Assembly (NCBI GenBank): GCA_001777015.1
Contig: MFCV01000020.1
Span: forward strand, 1 to 33,203
From: Candidatus Daviesbacteria bacterium RIFCSPHIGHO2_02_FULL_36_13
GTDB lineage: Bacteria > Patescibacteriota > Microgenomatia > Daviesbacterales > UBA10151
Direction of reading: 5' to 3'
DNA: 33,203 nucleotides
How positions within the stretch are numbered: the stretch's first letter is position 1; each line of letters begins with the position of its first letter. Below, piece by piece: positions 22,976 through 30,599 of the stretch. Position numbers and translations under genes: made by a program. The notes under the pieces are model-generated. The model saw nothing but the letters and a program-made list of their open reading frames with translations, did no database searches and was not told the DNA's origin.

Positions 22976-23278
22976 TTAAAAGAAAGGGATTAGGAAATAG
23001 AAGATTATCATAACTAAATTTAAGACTAAACAAGCTATTGCCAGTTTCAAGTATTTATCCTTGCTTTGTAATTGTGCAATCCCTGAAAATAAATTTATTA
23101 ACCCGTAACTAACAAGAGCAACGGAGATAACATAGGTCATGGGAGTTTGCAATTTTAATATTTGACTGTTTGTTTGGGTAAGGGATAATCTTGCTGCATT
23201 CAATAAAAATAGACCAGACTGTAATGATATTACAATTCCAAACAATATATTAAAAATTCCAATTAATTTATTCTTCAT
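22976..23278 (-). CDS. Small membrane protein, 100 aa
   Basis: Three hydrophobic helices at about 5-25, 46-68 and 78-98, with a short polar loop carrying QSKDKYLK between the last two. It is unrecognised. TATTTA lies 6 nt before ATG. Nothing in the sequence suggests enzymatic activity. It is separated from the HD hydrolase by 55 bp and does not look cotranscribed with it. Confidence 0.6.
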   Translation of the reverse strand: MKNKLIGIFNILFGIVISLQSGLFLLNAARLSLTQTNSQILKLQTPMTYVISVALVSYGLINLFSGIAQLQSKDKYLKLAIACLVLNLVMIIFYFLIPFF

Positions 23279-23326
23279 AGTAATTAAATACTAGCATAAT
23301 AAATTCCAATTGCTATTAATGAAGAT

Positions 23327-23383
23327 TCATTTAAGCTCTCCCCTTATTGGGTCATTCGGAGATTGATCAACAGGTTCAGACAT
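23327..23383 (-). CDS. Possible 18-aa peptide gene
   Basis: ATG 23381-23383 lies 2 nt after the stop of the 23386 gene and reads MSEPVDQSPNDPIRGELK, then TGA. Its first six residues equal those of the (GA)-tract gene at 15833 (MSEPVD), and the next ten are similar in pattern. There is no Shine-Dalgarno. It may be a truncated remnant of a related gene or a chance frame. Confidence 0.3.
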   Translation of the reverse strand: MSEPVDQSPNDPIRGELK

Positions 23384-23385
23384 AT

Positions 23386-23871
23386 CTATTTAGTTGGTTG
23401 AGCAGGAGGTGGGGTTGGTGGTAAAGGTTCTGCGGGTGTGTGATTTACTCCCTCTTGATGTTCCATGCCCATTCTAAAAGCGAGTAATTGATCGTGAGCA
23501 AAAGCTAATGCTATCCGAGACTCTTCTGTTGGATTTGTATGATTAACTTGTAAAACTCTTCTAAAATTATTAACATTTGCCATTAGACCGTTAAAGACAG
23601 GAAAATCTCCTTCTTCCACAATTAGACTTCCAGAAGGTTGATTCTCTGGATGAATGCCCACTTCTGCTCTTCTGGCATCTCCCATTGTTTCTTGGCGTAA
23701 TCTTACTTTGCCTGAATTGAATCTTGGAACCGGAATATTCATTTCTGTTAGCTCATTTATTGTATCAATGTAAATCTTGTAATCCTCTTTACTATTTAAA
23801 GGTATCTCTTTTGATGGAGCTTCACCAACTTCCATATGATGAAAAAATCTAGCATCGGGTACTTCAGCCAT
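23386..23871 (-). CDS. Orphan protein with Pro-rich tail, 161 aa
   Basis: Unrecognised soluble protein. I place the start at ATG 23869-23871 (MAEVPDARFF): a promoter, TTGACT (23905-23910), 17 bp, TATTAT (23882-23887), ends 10 nt upstream, and a longer frame would begin inside it. The body is mixed alpha/beta with a middle part that reads SGKVRLRQETMGDARRAEVG. The last 15 residues are PPTPPPAQPTK-like, closely similar to the tail of the next gene (PTPIPTPTK). A shared tail on two unrelated-looking neighbours suggests a common anchoring, export or binding feature. Confidence 0.65.
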   Translation of the reverse strand: MAEVPDARFFHHMEVGEAPSKEIPLNSKEDYKIYIDTINELTEMNIPVPRFNSGKVRLRQETMGDARRAEVGIHPENQPSGSLIVEEGDFPVFNGLMANVNNFRRVLQVNHTNPTEESRIALAFAHDQLLAFRMGMEHQEGVNHTPAEPLPPTPPPAQPTK

Positions 23872-24025
23872 ATTAACTACTATAATAATACTTACTTTTG
23901 GGATAGTCAACCGCGTATGTTTTCACTCTAAACATATGGAATACTTAAATCCTATTTTTAATTCCTCATGGCAGTAGAGTTTAACCCTCCTTCACAATCT
24001 GACCCCATAGGAATTTTACAAATTA

Positions 24026-24592
24026 CTATTTAGTTGGAGTGGGAATAGGGGTAGGAGCTGTTGCAGCAGCAGCTTGTGGAGGTTGTGTAGGTCTGTAAGT
24101 TTCATCAAAAGATTTTTTGTCAATAATATAGATATCATCCAAGTTACCTGGTACTTCTGTTACAACATCTACTGTGGTAGCTACCATACAATCGGGTTCA
24201 CCATATTGGTATCCACCCCATGCTGGTACAATAGCTATTTTTTCTGCGTGTGGGTTAGTTACAGCTCTAATTTTTCCAAAGGCTTCAAAAGTACCGGGTT
24301 TCTCTTCAACTGGTCTGTATCTTGCTTGAAACTTGTTAGCGGCTAAAACATATTGCTCACCTTGGGGGCCAGTAATAACATAATCACCAGGATTTGCAGT
24401 ATTCCTTGTTTCTTCTTTTCCTTGAATGTGAGTTACAACTTCTTCTGTGGCTTCAGCAACCCTTGCAGAAACTTCACCAAACTTTGTATAAACAGGAGCT
24501 TCAGTTAAAGTTTCTCCCATACCTTCAGCTTTTAGGTCATGATAAGCAAAACCTGGTTCTACGTCCATTGGTGGTTGTCCTCCTGCTTCCAT
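24026..24592 (-). CDS. Orphan protein with phage-like 'PGDYVITG' repeat domain, 188 aa
   Basis: The protein has a segment NPGDYVITGPQGEQYVLAAN (about 67-86) then FQARYRPVE, a pattern known from small phage-type proteins (GDYIxxGxxGExYPxxPxxFxxTYEPV). A second, looser copy follows (YIIDKKSFDETYRP, about 154-167), so the domain seems doubled. It ends in an Ala/Pro/Thr tail like that of the 23386 gene. ATG is fixed by TTGACA, 17 bp, TTAACT and a 6-nt gap. The function is unknown. Confidence 0.65.
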   Translation of the reverse strand: MEAGGQPPMDVEPGFAYHDLKAEGMGETLTEAPVYTKFGEVSARVAEATEEVVTHIQGKEETRNTANPGDYVITGPQGEQYVLAANKFQARYRPVEEKPGTFEAFGKIRAVTNPHAEKIAIVPAWGGYQYGEPDCMVATTVDVVTEVPGNLDDIYIIDKKSFDETYRPTQPPQAAAATAPTPIPTPTK

Positions 24593-24598
24593 ATCTTC

Positions 24599-24675
24599 AG
24601 TTAACTCTATTCTTACAGGATTGTCAAGACAGCTATTTTAGGGGATTGACAGTTATGTTAAAGAAATAGTTAAAT
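24599..24675. promoter_or_regulatory. Divergent pair of leaderless promoters
   Basis: Leftward: TTGACA (24622-24627), 17 bp, TTAACT (24599-24604), 6 nt to ATG 24592. Rightward: TTGACA (24646-24651), 18 bp, TTAAAT (24670-24675), 6 nt to ATG 24682. Both -35 boxes are perfect and both -10 to ATG gaps are equal. The two -35 boxes are 18 bp apart. Confidence 0.75.
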
Positions 24676-24681
24676 TAAAAT

Positions 24682-25194
24682 ATGTCAGAGGGTACAGATG
24701 GTATAGAGCAATCAGAACAAACTCAAGAGGTTAAGTTATCCCCAGAAGAATTAAAAGAAAATGCCCAAACATTGTTAGGTTCATACCTAAATCATGAAAC
24801 CGTAAAAAGTGCAAAATTTCAAGAGACCGTAGACTCAACAAATAAAGATAGAGTTATTAAACGTAGTACTCTTTACGGAGGAACAGGTTTAGACCGTGAT
24901 CAAAAAATAACCATTGTAGAGATTAAGGGTCAGCCAGTACAGGTAACGCATGAAACTTCAGCTGGAGGAGTAATGCCTTCTAGGAAAGAGATCCACATAA
25001 CCTCGGATCCTGACGGAAAAAATAGTATTCAAGCATTTGATTTTGGTCCAGGGGGTAGTTATCGTGGATCGCGTTATATTGAGCCCAGAATAGAAAAACA
25101 AGGGATAGATAGTAATATAGCAGTAGGAATGGCTGAAAATATGCTGGCGAAAATACCTCAACCCGTGAAAGTAGCCGCCCCTGTTGCTGCCTAA
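24682..25194 (+). CDS. Orphan protein, 170 aa
   Basis: Unrecognised. An acidic, disordered start (EQSEQTQEVKLSPEELKE) leads to a beta-rich middle (KITIVEIKGQPVQVTHE, KEIHITSDPDG, IQAFDFGPGGSYRGSRYIEP) and an amphipathic C-terminal helix. There is no signal peptide or membrane segment. It shares a divergent promoter region with the 24026 gene, so the two may be expressed together. Confidence 0.65.
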   Translation: MSEGTDGIEQSEQTQEVKLSPEELKENAQTLLGSYLNHETVKSAKFQETVDSTNKDRVIKRSTLYGGTGLDRDQKITIVEIKGQPVQVTHETSAGGVMPSRKEIHITSDPDGKNSIQAFDFGPGGSYRGSRYIEPRIEKQGIDSNIAVGMAENMLAKIPQPVKVAAPVAA

Positions 25195-25223
25195 TTAAAT
25201 TTCATGAATAAGTACATATTTTA

Positions 25224-25754
25224 CTACTCTTTAGCCTGTTTTTTAGGCTTGCCTAAAATGTCAAAACGTACGATTCCAGTAACTACTGATAGGAAAATAA
25301 ATATTTCTGTAGCCATGCCAGCATAGGAACCAACAATAAGGTTATATATAAACCATAAAGGTCTTGGAGCTAACATAATAAATCTGATGGCTCTTGGGTT
25401 TGTTTGCCAAACCGCAATTGTTCCGAATATTTGAGCTAAAACAGGGAAAGAATCTACCCAGGATTTTGAAGTAACTGCTCCTGCAATAATAAAAAGAGAG
25501 ATAAAAAGGTATGGCCAAAATTTTTGCTGTGCCCACAATCTAGTTTCTTTTTTGAAAGCTACAAACACCATCCCAGCTTCAATTAAGTTCATCAATGCAC
25601 CTATCCATGCACCAAGTAAGCTGTAATGGACTACAAATAATAAGAGACCAATAAGCATAAAAGACAATAAGGCAAGCCTTTTATTTTTTTGGAACGAGAA
25701 GATAACAAAAAGAAGAGCTACAAAGCCTATACCCTGAATAACTACTTGGTCCAC
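25224..25754 (-). CDS. YgjV-family inner membrane protein
   Basis: The protein has 176 residues with about six membrane helices. The N-terminal SFQKNKRLALLSF and the helix containing HYSLLGAWIGALMNLIEAG fit the YgjV (Imp-YgjV) family of unknown function. It starts with GTG 25752-25754, supported by TGC-TATAGT (25761-25766) exactly 6 nt upstream. The lack of a Shine-Dalgarno and the GTG make this a clear leaderless case. A known carrier or enzyme role is not established for the family. Confidence 0.75.
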   Translation of the reverse strand: MDQVVIQGIGFVALLFVIFSFQKNKRLALLSFMLIGLLLFVVHYSLLGAWIGALMNLIEAGMVFVAFKKETRLWAQQKFWPYLFISLFIIAGAVTSKSWVDSFPVLAQIFGTIAVWQTNPRAIRFIMLAPRPLWFIYNLIVGSYAGMATEIFIFLSVVTGIVRFDILGKPKKQAKE

Positions 25755-25799
25755 AAATTTACTATAGCAGAATCATAATTAGAATGTACTTCTTTCTAA

Positions 25800-25914
25800 A
25801 GGGGTTGCACCCCTCAGATTACAAGGGTCTAGATAAACGAGGTCGTTGCCTCGCCCTTGTAATCCTCACCCCGCTTAAAAACTTCAGGTATTGGTAGCAG
25901 GCAGGCTGCTACCA
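25800..25914. ncRNA. Structured leader, candidate cis-regulatory RNA or oriT
   Basis: Three perfect inverted repeats occur in 115 bp. AGGGG/CCCCT is at 25800-25814. GATTACAAGGG (25817-25827) pairs with CCCTTGTAATC (25854-25864), with an inner CGAGG/CCTCG stem (25838-25853). TGGTAGCAG (25892-25900) pairs with CTGCTACCA (25906-25914) around loop GCAGG. GC content is clearly above its surroundings. Next come AAAGGAGGTGA and the DUF2958 ATG. It could be a structured 5' leader controlling that gene, a free RNA, or the element's transfer origin. No known riboswitch class is recognised. Confidence 0.5.
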
Positions 25915-25959
25915 GAAAAAATATTTTCTAGGTAAAGGCCAGGAAAGGAGGTGAACTAA

Positions 25960-26268
25960 ATGCAACTTTTGACAAAAGAATTAACAACAAAGTTACCCTT
26001 TTTATATACGCAGGAAGATGAAGATGACCCCATTGTTATCTGTAAATTCTTTGCTGTCTGGACTAACTGGACATGGTACGCCATAGAATTTGACGGAAAA
26101 GATACCTTCTTTGGTTATGTTATTGGTCATGAGAATGAGTTAGGATATTTCACTCTTTCCGAGCTACAAGGATTAAAAGGTCCTATGGGTTTAGGTGTTG
26201 AAAGGGATATGTACTTTAGACCGTGCAAGCTTTCAGAAATTAAAAGGCTACACGAAGGACAGTATTAA
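25960..26268 (+). CDS. DUF2958 protein
   Basis: The protein has 102 residues, a full-length DUF2958 domain: LLTKELTTKLPFLY, DDPIVICKFFAVWTNWTWY, EFDGKDTFFGYVIGHENELGYF, GLGVERDMYF. The family is common on plasmids and conjugative elements; its biochemical role is unknown to me. It has a near-consensus Shine-Dalgarno (AAAGGAGGTGA) 5 nt before ATG and lies behind a strongly structured leader. A hairpin terminator follows the stop. Confidence 0.88.
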   Translation: MQLLTKELTTKLPFLYTQEDEDDPIVICKFFAVWTNWTWYAIEFDGKDTFFGYVIGHENELGYFTLSELQGLKGPMGLGVERDMYFRPCKLSEIKRLHEGQY

Positions 26269-26275
26269 TATTTAG

Positions 26276-26303
26276 ACCTGCCGCTGTTTCCCCGGCGGCA
26301 GGT
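26276..26303. terminator. Bidirectional hairpin terminator
   Basis: ACCTGCCGC (26276-26284) pairs with GCGGCAGGT (26295-26303), a 9-bp GC-rich stem with a 10-nt loop. It lies between the convergent DUF2958 and Replic_Relax genes, with T-rich sequence to its right and A-rich sequence to its left. Confidence 0.65.
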
Positions 26304-27083
26304 TTACTCTTCTGGTCTAATTTCTTCCCAATTAACTTGACCTGTCCTTATTTCCCTTTTAGTAGTTAAAAATAGGTCAATATCATCTCCTATATTTTTA
26401 GTTAAAATTGCCTGGCTGAACATTTTAATATGGTATTTCCTCTTATCTGAGGGGAGAACAAACAGAATGGTAGGAAAAGGAGCATTATTAGTATTTGCCT
26501 GCCAATCACCACCTTTGCAGTAGTTAAGATAATAAGTAACTCTTTCTGTTATGACCTTGTGAGGGGTATAATCGTCATAGTAGTCTAGAAAATATCTGTT
26601 AGTATCAGCACCATCTATTTCCTCAATATAGGCAGTTGGCAATGGGTCAGGAAAATATTCACAACTGCCAAGTTCTTGTTTAGTAAAAAAGTTTAATACC
26701 TGCCCCTTTGTTTTCCTGGATAGAAAGAAGAGGAATATATCTGCAATAAATAAATTTCTTTTGATAAATGGGACCTCTTTTGTTTTTTCTTTATATAACC
26801 TGTCCAAAAAGTCCTCATCAATATTACTATCTTCTTTGCTGCTTTCTTCTTTTAAGATGTACCTTGCCTTTGTATCCAGACAATAAATATAACCATCTGC
26901 AATTTCTTTATCCTCTATATAAGTTATAAACTTTTTGCTGACTAAATCATTTAATGCAATTTGTAATCTTTTTTTATCTTTATGTTCAAATAATTTTATT
27001 AGTTGTTTAATAAGTAAGTATCTGAATTGATAGAGATAGAAAATAATATCATCTTGTTTTTTAGAATGAGGTGGTATTTCCAT
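26304..27083 (-). CDS. Replic_Relax-family (MobC-like) DNA-processing protein
   Basis: The protein has 259 residues. An N-terminal winged-helix part (IIFYLYQFRYLLIKQLIKLF...LQIALNDLVSKKFI) is followed by the family's core: NLFIADIFLFFL, FLDYYDDYT, YYLNYCKG and APFPTILFVLPSDKRK. Replic_Relax proteins act in plasmid replication and in DNA relaxation for mobilisation, and no other relaxase is visible here. It is thus the best candidate to prepare the transfer strand and deliver it to VirD4, whose gene lies upstream on the same strand. It has its own promoter (27184-27212). Confidence 0.8.
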   Translation of the reverse strand: MEIPPHSKKQDDIIFYLYQFRYLLIKQLIKLFEHKDKKRLQIALNDLVSKKFITYIEDKEIADGYIYCLDTKARYILKEESSKEDSNIDEDFLDRLYKEKTKEVPFIKRNLFIADIFLFFLSRKTKGQVLNFFTKQELGSCEYFPDPLPTAYIEEIDGADTNRYFLDYYDDYTPHKVITERVTYYLNYCKGGDWQANTNNAPFPTILFVLPSDKRKYHIKMFSQAILTKNIGDDIDLFLTTKREIRTGQVNWEEIRPEE

Positions 27084-27183
27084 GTAAGTATTTTTAATAG
27101 TTCGTTTTAGGTTTTTATTTTAAGATTAGGGTAGGAGTTTTAATAGACTAAATAAGAGGGCAGATTAAACTAATCTAGTAGTA

Positions 27184-27212
27184 TATATAAAGAAAGGATG
27201 TGTTTTTGTCAA
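27184..27212 (-). promoter_or_regulatory. Promoter of the Replic_Relax gene
   Basis: On the minus strand TTGACA (27207-27212) is followed after 18 bp by TATATA (27184-27189). A leader of about 95 nt then includes a small GATTA-GTT-TAATC hairpin and has no clear Shine-Dalgarno. Confidence 0.6.
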
Positions 27213-27239
27213 CTTTAGCTTCATTTTTAGTCAATTTTA

Positions 27240-27256
27240 GCCCTAACCCCTAGGGC
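27240..27256 (-). terminator. Hairpin downstream of virD4
   Basis: GCCCTA-GGGGT-TAGGGC, read on the minus strand 11 nt after the VirD4 stop, is followed by TAAAATTG. A weak intrinsic terminator is the simplest reading. The -35 box of the next gene lies about 30 bp further on. Confidence 0.5.
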
Positions 27257-27266
27257 ATAATTATTA

Positions 27267-30053
27267 TTACCTGTTCTTCTTAGGTAAACCACCTTTAGGA
27301 GTTGTATTTGTGGTATTTTTATCTAATTTATCATTAGCTGGTTTAGTATTTTCTTCTTTTACTTCAACTTTTTTCTGAGCTCTTACATATTTTATGGCAT
27401 AATTTTTTCTGGATGAGTCAATAAGTTTTTTAATAAGTTCTAAATCCTTATCTATTTTTATCTTAATGGTTTCACCGGAAAAGGCTGCCTCTGCATCAGT
27501 TGCTGAAACCTTAATATAGAATTTATATCTTGGTAAATTCATAATTTGTCCCATCTTTACAGCCGGTGCAAATTGAGCAAGCATTAACTCTTCATCTTCT
27601 GGATTCCCTGTTTTAAAACTAATTAAAGTAGTTACATTAGCTAAGATGGTACTGACAATATTGTCATCACTTTGTTGGGCAGTTGATTGCTCTGCCATAC
27701 AAATATCCATTCCATATTTTCTAACCCTCGATAACATCTTGGCAAAAGATAATGTGGCAAAGTCCTGAAACTCATCAACATATAAGTGGAATTGTTTTCT
27801 ATCTTCCTCAGGTATCTCTGCTCTTCTAAGGGCTGCTTGTTGAATTTTAGTTAGAATTGTTGTCCCAAGTAACTTTGATGTATCTTCACCTAGTTTTCCG
27901 GCTGATAAATTACAGATTAGAATTTTGCCATTTAATATCTCATTAAAGTTGATAGTAGATTTTGGCTGCTCTAAAATTCTTTTGGCAATGGGAGAAAATA
28001 AAAATCTACCAATTTTAGCTGTTACTCCACCTACCATTTTAACTATCTGGTAATCACCAGCCCTACCAAATTCATTCTTCCAGAAATCTAATAAATCAGG
28101 ATCTTCTAAGGTTTTAATAACAGATTTTAAATAGGTTGGATTATTTAGCAGTTTATAAACTGTAAATATTGTCCTATCTGGGATAGTAAAAGCAGTATGA
28201 ATGGCATTTCTTAGGATATATTCAATTCTGTGAGCTTCTATTCTTTCATCTTTGGAGAATACTTTTCTAAATAAAGAGATAACCCCTTCTGCCACTACTT
28301 CTTTTTCCAAATCTGCCTCATTTTCAGATAATCCCGGTGTCAGCTCTAAAAGGTTAATACCGATTGGGTTATCCATATCACGGGGATTAAAGTAGACAAA
28401 ATCATTTATCCTTTCCTTTGGAATAGAAGATACTAAAAGCTCAGATACATCACCATCTGGGTCAATAAAAGCCAAACCTTCACCTTTTAGAATGTCCTGA
28501 ATAGCCATTGAAGACATCAGAGTGGTTTTACCTCCACCAGTTCTTCCTATAATATAGGCATGAGTTTTTCTTTCCTCTTCAGTTAGTCCAATTGGTGTTT
28601 CATCACCCCCATACCTATTTACTCCAAACACCACTGCTAAATCCCTGCCTTGTTTTAAAGACAAAGGAGCTGATAAATCATCAGAGTATGATTTAACAAT
28701 ATTTTCTGTTTGAGTAGTCCTGGTAAAGGGAAAATGGTAGAAACTTGATACTTCTGAAGCAGATAGCAGTGATGAACCATTATCAGAAACTAAAGACAGC
28801 AATCTTTTCTGGAAATTTAACATCTTTAGTTTTCCAAAGACTAAATCATAAATTAAGGGAATATTGTTTTTAACAATTATTGATTGATATTTAGGAACAG
28901 AAAAAGAAGTCATAGTTGAGGTAAAGCCCTTAGTTCTTTGATTTAGTGATTTTTTATCTGAGACTATAGCTAGTAATCTAAGTGATGTTTCAAATAAAGG
29001 CTGATCAATCTTTTCCTTAATTGATTTAACAGTTTCTTCTTCAAATGGAGTGATTACTCTGGCTGGCCTAAGTTGCATTTGGTATTGAAATTGGTTTTGC
29101 TGAAATTGGTAATCAGGAGATGCAGCATATGAAGGTCTAGCTTTACTATGAGCAATAGAATTTAGAAACCATTCCACTTGTTTACCTATCTCAAGGCACA
29201 TCTTTATTAAAATACTAATAGTAAAAGTAATTGGAATAAGGAATGCTGGATATCTAATTCTATCTAAATACTTTAAGACATTTTCATTACCCAAAATCAT
29301 GTTATTGATTTTGTTTGTTTCATTAGTTTTAGTTGGAGAAATAACAATTTGAAAGGAAATTAACTCATCAGGGGATAATTTTGTCATCATACCTGTTAAA
29401 AAAGCTATTGGGTCATGCTCTATAAACATATCCAGTTTTTGCAGTGGATAGGCAAAATGTTTTTTAAGACCGAATTCTAAAACTTTTTTCCTCAAGCCTT
29501 TTTTCTTTTCAATATAATCCTCAACCTCTTTAATCTTTAAAGAAGACATAAATGAGGTTAGGTGTTTTTTAACATTAGGTGCTTCATTAGGTGTAGTTCT
29601 AACCAAGTATCTTATACCTGTATGTAAACTTGATACTATTTCAAATGAGAGCTTCAACTTTCTTCCTAATAACTTATCCATCCATGATCTGTCCCAATTA
29701 AGCTCCTGGTGGAGGATCTCAAATAACCTCTGGGTAGTATAAGCTGATTTATCAATATATGCAGGAGGGGTTATTTCTAAAAGCACTGATTCTTCATTAA
29801 ATATCTTTTTAAGTCTTAGAATTAAACGGATTGCCAGTAACCCTAAAACAAAAACTACTAATAAATATAAATAAGGCAAATAAGAGAACAAGTTGATTAT
29901 AAATCCTACAAAATCTGAGATAGGCTTGGTTATAAAAGGAGGAAAAAAAGTCCAGACAAGTAAGAAGAAGTCTTTTATAACAGCTAAATAATTCCCGTCA
30001 GAGAAGTTTTTAAGAAGTTCTTTGGAATAAATGTCCGCAGGCTTATCTACCAT
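27267..30053 (-). CDS. virD4: VirD4/TraD-type coupling ATPase
   Basis: The protein has 928 residues. It is the hexameric membrane ATPase that recruits the DNA-protein complex to the channel. Membrane helices lie at about 25-45 and 62-84. After a long insertion with a further hydrophobic stretch near 280, Walker A (IGRTGGGKTTLMSS) is near residue 500 and Walker B (LYVDEFQDFATL) near 757; then CMAEQSTAQQ is the usual sensor. I start at ATG 30053 (MVDKPADIY), with AAAGG upstream, because TATAAT (30090-30095) lies inside the longer frame. The protein is longer than usual VirD4 and ends in a Lys/Thr-rich tail. Confidence 0.9.
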   Translation of the reverse strand: MVDKPADIYSKELLKNFSDGNYLAVIKDFFLLVWTFFPPFITKPISDFVGFIINLFSYLPYLYLLVVFVLGLLAIRLILRLKKIFNEESVLLEITPPAYIDKSAYTTQRLFEILHQELNWDRSWMDKLLGRKLKLSFEIVSSLHTGIRYLVRTTPNEAPNVKKHLTSFMSSLKIKEVEDYIEKKKGLRKKVLEFGLKKHFAYPLQKLDMFIEHDPIAFLTGMMTKLSPDELISFQIVISPTKTNETNKINNMILGNENVLKYLDRIRYPAFLIPITFTISILIKMCLEIGKQVEWFLNSIAHSKARPSYAASPDYQFQQNQFQYQMQLRPARVITPFEEETVKSIKEKIDQPLFETSLRLLAIVSDKKSLNQRTKGFTSTMTSFSVPKYQSIIVKNNIPLIYDLVFGKLKMLNFQKRLLSLVSDNGSSLLSASEVSSFYHFPFTRTTQTENIVKSYSDDLSAPLSLKQGRDLAVVFGVNRYGGDETPIGLTEEERKTHAYIIGRTGGGKTTLMSSMAIQDILKGEGLAFIDPDGDVSELLVSSIPKERINDFVYFNPRDMDNPIGINLLELTPGLSENEADLEKEVVAEGVISLFRKVFSKDERIEAHRIEYILRNAIHTAFTIPDRTIFTVYKLLNNPTYLKSVIKTLEDPDLLDFWKNEFGRAGDYQIVKMVGGVTAKIGRFLFSPIAKRILEQPKSTINFNEILNGKILICNLSAGKLGEDTSKLLGTTILTKIQQAALRRAEIPEEDRKQFHLYVDEFQDFATLSFAKMLSRVRKYGMDICMAEQSTAQQSDDNIVSTILANVTTLISFKTGNPEDEELMLAQFAPAVKMGQIMNLPRYKFYIKVSATDAEAAFSGETIKIKIDKDLELIKKLIDSSRKNYAIKYVRAQKKVEVKEENTKPANDKLDKNTTNTTPKGGLPKKNR

Positions 30054-30089
30054 ATTACCTTTAAATTGGCAGGTAGGCAGATTAGCCCG

Positions 30090-30117
30090 ATTATATACCC
30101 TGAACATAAAATTGCAA
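30090..30117 (-). promoter_or_regulatory. Promoter of virD4
   Basis: On the minus strand TTGCAA (30112-30117), 16 bp, TATAAT (30090-30095). Transcription would start near 30083, giving a leader of about 30 nt with AAAGG before ATG 30053. This rules out the longer reading frame. Confidence 0.65.
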
Positions 30118-30156
30118 CAGGGCAAATTAGGCTTAATCTTCTTACAATTCTCTATC

Positions 30157-30198
30157 TTGACAACTGACCATATATGGTTATATACTAGTCATATATGA
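30157..30198 (+). promoter_or_regulatory. Integrase promoter with two palindromic operators
   Basis: TTGACA (30157-30162), 18 bp, TATACT (30181-30186). ACCATATATGGT (30167-30178) fills the spacer, and TCATATATGA (30189-30198) covers the likely start point. The palindrome centres are 21 bp apart, two helical turns, so they lie on one DNA face. A dimeric repressor binding both would block the promoter fully. Confidence 0.65.
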
Positions 30199-30239
30199 TT
30201 AGTTTAGCCTCAATTTTAACCATTTTCAGGACTTAAACT

Positions 30240-30599
30240 ATGGAAACTGCCGAACAACAATTACTTATAACAGAAGAACAAATTGTTACACCTGCAATAG
30301 AGATTTTAAATGAAGTATCACCCCTTGTAGAAAAGACCCCTAGTCAACAATTAGAAAGCTCAAAAGCTGTAGTCAATGTCCTAGATACCTTATTTCCAGA
30401 GCAACAATTTGATGAAAAGAATATCCAAAAAGCTAAGGAGATATTAGGATCATTAACTGAAAGTTTAAGCCCTCAACAACTGAGAGATACAGTAGCGGAA
30501 TTTCAATACCTGGTGAATAGTTGGTTGGATGATTTTGAAAGAGAAATTTTCAAAGGGAAAACTTTAAAAGAACTTCTTCACGAGAAAGGGGGCGTATGA
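30240..30599 (+). CDS. Small acidic protein coupled to the integrase
   Basis: The protein has 119 residues, acidic and helical, unrecognised, with QQL-rich N-terminal half and a final FEREIFKGKTLKELLHEKGG. It is first in the integrase operon, and its TGA overlaps the recombinase ATG (ATGA), so translation is coupled. A partner that sets recombination direction or stability is a reasonable guess from position. No HTH is visible, so it is unlikely to be the operator-binding repressor. Confidence 0.7.
   Translation: METAEQQLLITEEQIVTPAIEILNEVSPLVEKTPSQQLESSKAVVNVLDTLFPEQQFDEKNIQKAKEILGSLTESLSPQQLRDTVAEFQYLVNSWLDDFEREIFKGKTLKELLHEKGGV

Noticed and set aside
24074-24669. Two plus-strand open frames antisense to the 24026 gene
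   Set aside because: They have low-complexity Leu/Gln or Cys/Ser composition, lie on the opposite strand of a gene with a near-perfect promoter and start, and lack any promoter of their own.
27267-30125. Longer VirD4 frame starting at 30125
   Set aside because: A -35/-10 pair lies inside the extra codons and the ATG at 30053 has AAAGG upstream.
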